Below are positions 13,656 to 16,335 of a DNA stretch of 16,335 nucleotides, one piece after another. The position numbers and the translations under genes are program-made. Within the stretch, counting starts at the first letter, position 1; every line of letters starts with the position of its first letter. The DNA comes from an uncultured Butyricicoccus sp. (GTDB lineage: Bacteria > Bacillota > Clostridia > Oscillospirales > Butyricicoccaceae). Under the pieces are notes generated by a model. The model did not search any database and was not told the DNA's origin. It saw only the letters and a program-made list of their open reading frames with translations. The stretch lies in the NCBI GenBank assembly GCA_900547195.1, contig URFQ01000059.1, positions 1 through 16,335 on the forward strand, given 5' to 3'.

Positions 13656-14501
13656 GTGATTCTAAAACTTGGTTTTAACGAAGCAACCTGTAAACAAAAT
13701 TCTTCCGTCGAGCGCGATCTGGAGTTGTGTGAAAAATATGGCTACGACTACATTGAGCTGCGTCTTGACATGCTGAAGGAGTATTTTAAAACCCACACCA
13801 TCGACGATCTGAAGGCATTCTTTGCCAAAAGCCGCCTGAAGCCCTTTGCGTTCAATTCCATCGAGGACATCAACTTCAACACCCCGGCGCAATGGGAAAA
13901 ACTCGTGGAGCTGTTCACCTTCGGCTGCGAAGTGGCGCAGGCCATTGGCAACCCATACATGATCGTGGTGCCGACCATGGGGCCGGACATGGATCGCAAG
14001 ACCGAACAGGAAGTATTCGAAGACTCGGTCAAGGTGCTGAATCAGCTGGCCGACATTGCGGAGCCTTATGGGGTGTGCTGCTCGTTTGAGCCAATCGGCG
14101 ACCGCCGCTGGTGCTGTAACTCCCTGCGGCAGGCGTGGGAAATCGTGCAGGCAGTCAACCGCGACAGCGTGGGCCTCACGGTGGACTGCATCAATTTCTA
14201 CATGCATGACAAGTGCGCCGACCTCGAATATATTCGCAAAATCCCAAAGGAAAAGTTGTTTGTGTACCACATCAACGACTGCGAGGATCTGCCGCTGCGC
14301 GTGCTCGATCACTGCCACCGCATTATGCCGGGCAAAGGCTGCATCCCGGTCGCGGAGATCAGCAAAGCGGTTATGGATACCGGATACGGCGGCCCGGCTT
14401 GCCTCGAGTTGTTCCGCCCCGAGTATTGGAATATGGACGCAGAAGAAGTCATCAAGATGGGCGCGGCGTGCTGTGCGCCCTACCTGGAGCTTTCACGCTA
14501 A
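13656..14501 (+). CDS. iolI: Inosose isomerase-like sugar phosphate isomerase/epimerase (TIM barrel)
   Basis: A 281-residue cytoplasmic TIM-barrel protein of the AP-endonuclease-2 superfamily. I recognise strong resemblance to B. subtilis IolI: KLGFNEAT, DLELCEKYGYDYIELR, LADIAEPYGV, VNRDSVGLTVDC, VYHINDCEDLP and LELFRPEYWNMDAEE. IolI converts 2-keto-myo-inositol to 1-keto-D-chiro-inositol. Likely metal ligands are Glu145, Asp177, His205 and Glu251, spaced as in the known IolI site. The start is GTG at 13656: AAAGGAG lies about 9 bases before it and it aligns with the family N-terminus; a longer in-frame ORF would run back into the symporter gene. It ends 27 bases before iolG, its expected partner. 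Confidence 0.87.
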   Translation: MILKLGFNEATCKQNSSVERDLELCEKYGYDYIELRLDMLKEYFKTHTIDDLKAFFAKSRLKPFAFNSIEDINFNTPAQWEKLVELFTFGCEVAQAIGNPYMIVVPTMGPDMDRKTEQEVFEDSVKVLNQLADIAEPYGVCCSFEPIGDRRWCCNSLRQAWEIVQAVNRDSVGLTVDCINFYMHDKCADLEYIRKIPKEKLFVYHINDCEDLPLRVLDHCHRIMPGKGCIPVAEISKAVMDTGYGGPACLELFRPEYWNMDAEEVIKMGAACCAPYLELSR

Positions 14502-14528
14502 CGCTGTATTTATAAAGGAGTTTTCACT

Positions 14529-15551
14529 ATGTCTAAAAAAGTCAAAATCGGCGTCCTCGGCGCGGGCCGCATCGGCCGCCTGCACCTCGCCAACCTCGTG
14601 CAATCGGTTCCGGCGGCAGAAGCCGTCGCCATTGCCGACCCGTTCCTGAACGACGATACAATCGCGTTTGCCGCAGGCCTTGGCATCGCCAAATGCTTCA
14701 GGGATCCGCAGGACATCTTTGCAGATCCGGAGATTGAAGCCGTATTCGTCTGTACCTCCACCGACGCACACGCTGAGATGATTCAGCGAGCCGCGGCGGC
14801 GGGCAAGCATGTATTCTGTGAGAAGCCGATCCATACCGACTTGAGCAAAATCCGCGAAGCCATCGCCGCAACCGAGAAGGCTGGCGTCAAGCTGCAGGTC
14901 GGCTTTGTCCGCCGCTTTGACCACAACCACAAAAAGGTGCACGATGTCGTGGCATCCGGCAAACTGGGCCGGCCGCATATTATTAAGGTTTGCTCCCGCG
15001 ATCCCGACCATCAGCCGATGTCCTACATCGCAACTTCAGGCGGCATCTTCATGGATATGACCATTCATGACTTCGACATGGTCCGTTATCTGTCCTGCTC
15101 GGAAGTGACCGAGGTTTGCGCTTACGGCGCCGCGCTGTCCGGCGAAGGCTATGATCAGTACGGCGATGTTGATACGGCGATCATCCTGATGAAGTTTGCA
15201 AACGGCGCGCTCGGCGTGATCGATAACAGCCGTGCATCCCACTATGGCTACGACCAGCGCACCGAGGTGCACTGCGACAAAGGCTGCGTACAGGTTTCGA
15301 ACGATCTGGACAATCAGGCGATGATCTCCACGAGCGAGACCGTTGAAATCTCCAAGCCCACCTGGTTCTTCCTCGAGCGCTACAACAATGCGTTTATCCA
15401 GGAGGCGAAGGACTTCACCAACGCTATCCTGAATGACACCGAAACGCCGGTCGGCGCAAAGGACGGCCTGATGCCGGTGGCAATTGCCATGGCGGCCGCA
15501 AAATCCTTCCGGGAAGGCCGTCCAGTCAAGCTGGACGAAATCCTGGGCTGA
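14529..15551 (+). CDS. iolG: Inositol 2-dehydrogenase-like oxidoreductase (Gfo/Idh/MocA)
   Basis: A 340-residue cytoplasmic NAD-dependent dehydrogenase, usual length for IolG, which oxidises myo-inositol to scyllo-inosose and can reduce 1-keto-D-chiro-inositol. Seen: a Rossmann motif GAGRIG (11-16), an acidic residue Asp37 after the second strand (favouring NAD over NADP), the CEKPIHTD motif with Lys99, and GGIFMDMTIHDFDMVRYL with Asp176 and His180; the Lys/Asp/His set matches the catalytic set of B. subtilis IolG. AAAGGAG lies 8 bases before the ATG. Last gene of the operon, followed by a terminator. Other Gfo/Idh/MocA members act on related polyols, but pairing with iolI makes an inositol substrate most likely. 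Confidence 0.87.
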   Translation: MSKKVKIGVLGAGRIGRLHLANLVQSVPAAEAVAIADPFLNDDTIAFAAGLGIAKCFRDPQDIFADPEIEAVFVCTSTDAHAEMIQRAAAAGKHVFCEKPIHTDLSKIREAIAATEKAGVKLQVGFVRRFDHNHKKVHDVVASGKLGRPHIIKVCSRDPDHQPMSYIATSGGIFMDMTIHDFDMVRYLSCSEVTEVCAYGAALSGEGYDQYGDVDTAIILMKFANGALGVIDNSRASHYGYDQRTEVHCDKGCVQVSNDLDNQAMISTSETVEISKPTWFFLERYNNAFIQEAKDFTNAILNDTETPVGAKDGLMPVAIAMAAAKSFREGRPVKLDEILG

Positions 15552-15581
15552 CCCCGGTTGCCATTTTCTTTCCCCCTTCCA

Positions 15582-15609
15582 GGCCCGCGTCAAATGGCGC
15601 GGGCCTTTT
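15582..15609 (+). terminator. Intrinsic terminator after iolG
   Basis: ggcccgcg and cgcgggcc form a perfect 8-bp stem with an 8-base loop, followed by tttt, 30 bases after the iolG stop codon. It ends the symporter-iolI-iolG transcript and separates it from eutH. Confidence 0.85.
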
Positions 15610-15700
15610 GGCAATCCGCAAGCTCCGGCAAGCGCCCGCGCCCTGCATGTGCAAAAAAGTAGAAAGAATTTGCAGCGTTTCGGGGGTTGCCGCCAATCCG

Positions 15701-15729
15701 TTGACAGATCCCGCGCCGTCCGTTAGATT
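15701..15729 (+). promoter_or_regulatory. Sigma-A promoter of eutH
   Basis: ttgaca (15701-15706) and tagatt (15724-15729) are separated by 17 bases: a perfect -35 and a four-of-six -10. The start near 15736 gives a leader of about 114 bases containing the structured element at 15755-15841. Confidence 0.7.
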
Positions 15730-15754
15730 GAAGGTTGTAAGATATCCTTATTTT

Positions 15755-15841
15755 GATCCATCCCCGCTTGAAAAGCGCTGCGTGCGCGTCCTTCTTTTGG
15801 AACAATTGCGGGGATGGATCCATTTTGAGACGGGATGGGAG
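15755..15841 (+). promoter_or_regulatory. Structured eutH leader with possible alternative pairings
   Basis: gatccatccccgc (15755-15767) and gcggggatggatc (15808-15820) form a perfect 13-bp stem around a 40-base loop that can fold further (gcgc/gcgc at 15775-15787, aaaa/tttt outside it). The right-arm heptamer gggatgg recurs at 15832-15838, running into the ribosome binding site GGGAG (15837-15841). So the left-arm ccatccc could pair with either copy. It matches no riboswitch class I can name. Confidence 0.5.
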
Positions 15842-15849
15842 CGATACGG

Positions 15850-16335
15850 ATGTTTTCCGAACTGATTGAAGAAGTAACCGACTGGTCGGTCTTGACCGAA
15901 AGCGTGGGGCGGTATGTGGCCGGGCTTTCGTTCCATTCGGTGATTGTCACCATCATGATGGTGTTTCTGGCGCTGGGCGCCGTGGACAAGGCGCAGGGCA
16001 ACAAGCGCGGCTATGGCGCAGCTTTTGACAAAGGTTTTGAAGCCATGGGGCCGCTCGCCATCGCCATGGTCGGTGTGATTGCGGCCGCGCCGGTGCTCAG
16101 CATGGTGCTGCGCCCCATTATCGCACCGGTCTATGAAATGCTGGGCTCCTCGCCCTCGGTGTTTGCAACCACGCTGCTGCTCGCGGACGCGGGCGGCTAT
16201 TCGCTTGCGGTCGAGCTTGCCGGGCAGGACGTTGTCATGGGGCAGTTCGCCGGCCTTGTCATCGGGTGCACCATGGGCTGCATCCTTCTGTTCGATATCC
16301 CGGTCGCGTTGACGGTCATGAAAAAGGAGGATCGC
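15850..16335 (+). CDS. eutH: Ethanolamine utilization protein EutH, 5' part
   Basis: The first 162 codons of a membrane transporter; the gene runs off the window. I recognise EutH, the ethanolamine permease of eut operons, from FEAMGPLAIAMVGVIAAAPV, RPIIAPVYEMLGSSPSVFAT, LLADAGGYSLAVELAG and FAGLVIGCTMGCILLFDIPV, which follow the E. coli EutH order closely. Several hydrophobic helices are visible. The ATG at 15850 is supported by GGGAG 8 bases upstream and by a promoter about 120 bases upstream. No other eut gene is in view upstream, so it is either the first gene of a eut operon continuing beyond the window or a stand-alone permease. The structured leader suggests post-transcriptional control; I could not fit it to a paired EutV antiterminator. 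Confidence 0.88.
   Translation, partial: MFSELIEEVTDWSVLTESVGRYVAGLSFHSVIVTIMMVFLALGAVDKAQGNKRGYGAAFDKGFEAMGPLAIAMVGVIAAAPVLSMVLRPIIAPVYEMLGSSPSVFATTLLLADAGGYSLAVELAGQDVVMGQFAGLVIGCTMGCILLFDIPVALTVMKKEDR

Overview
The window looks like chromosome of an anaerobic, fairly GC-rich clostridial Firmicute, probably an Oscillospiraceae/Ruminococcaceae-type gut commensal. This is inferred from GC-rich genes with strong AGGAGG-type ribosome binding sites and sigma-A-like promoters, a DUF4867 gene, a lone eutH, a remnant of a clostridial large serine recombinase, and AT-rich intergenic DNA. No rRNA, tRNA, CRISPR array or intact mobile element was seen.

Left end (1-1630, minus): a decayed, frameshifted and internally deleted serine recombinase remnant lies directly downstream of a complete MATE-family efflux gene. 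Middle (1796-9770, minus): a pentose-type sugar module in two transcription units. The first is xylF-xylG-xylH, a ribose/xylose-class ABC importer, with a long structured leader, a partial terminator between xylF and xylG, and a strong terminator after xylH. The second starts at a near-consensus promoter (5591-5619) and encodes a xylulokinase-type FGGY kinase, a DUF4867 cupin-like protein and an L-fucose/L-arabinose-isomerase-fold protein. No XylA-type isomerase is present, so the FucI-fold enzyme may supply the ketose to the kinase.

Right (10704-15609): an AraC-family regulator (minus) faces a plus-strand operon of a GPH/MelB-type sugar symporter, an IolI-type inosose isomerase and an IolG-type inositol dehydrogenase, ended by a good terminator. 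IolG plus IolI without iolB/C/D/E/J suggests an inositol uptake and isomer-interconversion module. The window ends inside eutH (ethanolamine permease), which has its own promoter and a structured leader whose left arm could pair either with a distal arm or with the ribosome binding site region.

The most interesting non-coding signals are: (1) a motif acttttgcaaat, with a half-repeat 14 bp further on, before xylB and far upstream of xylF, and a third partial copy before the transporter operon; (2) the eutH leader with mutually exclusive pairings; (3) a perfect 26-bp palindrome just inside the xylG start; (4) a direct repeat spaced 21 bp between the AraC gene and the symporter. All functions are inferred from sequence recognition alone; no searches were run.
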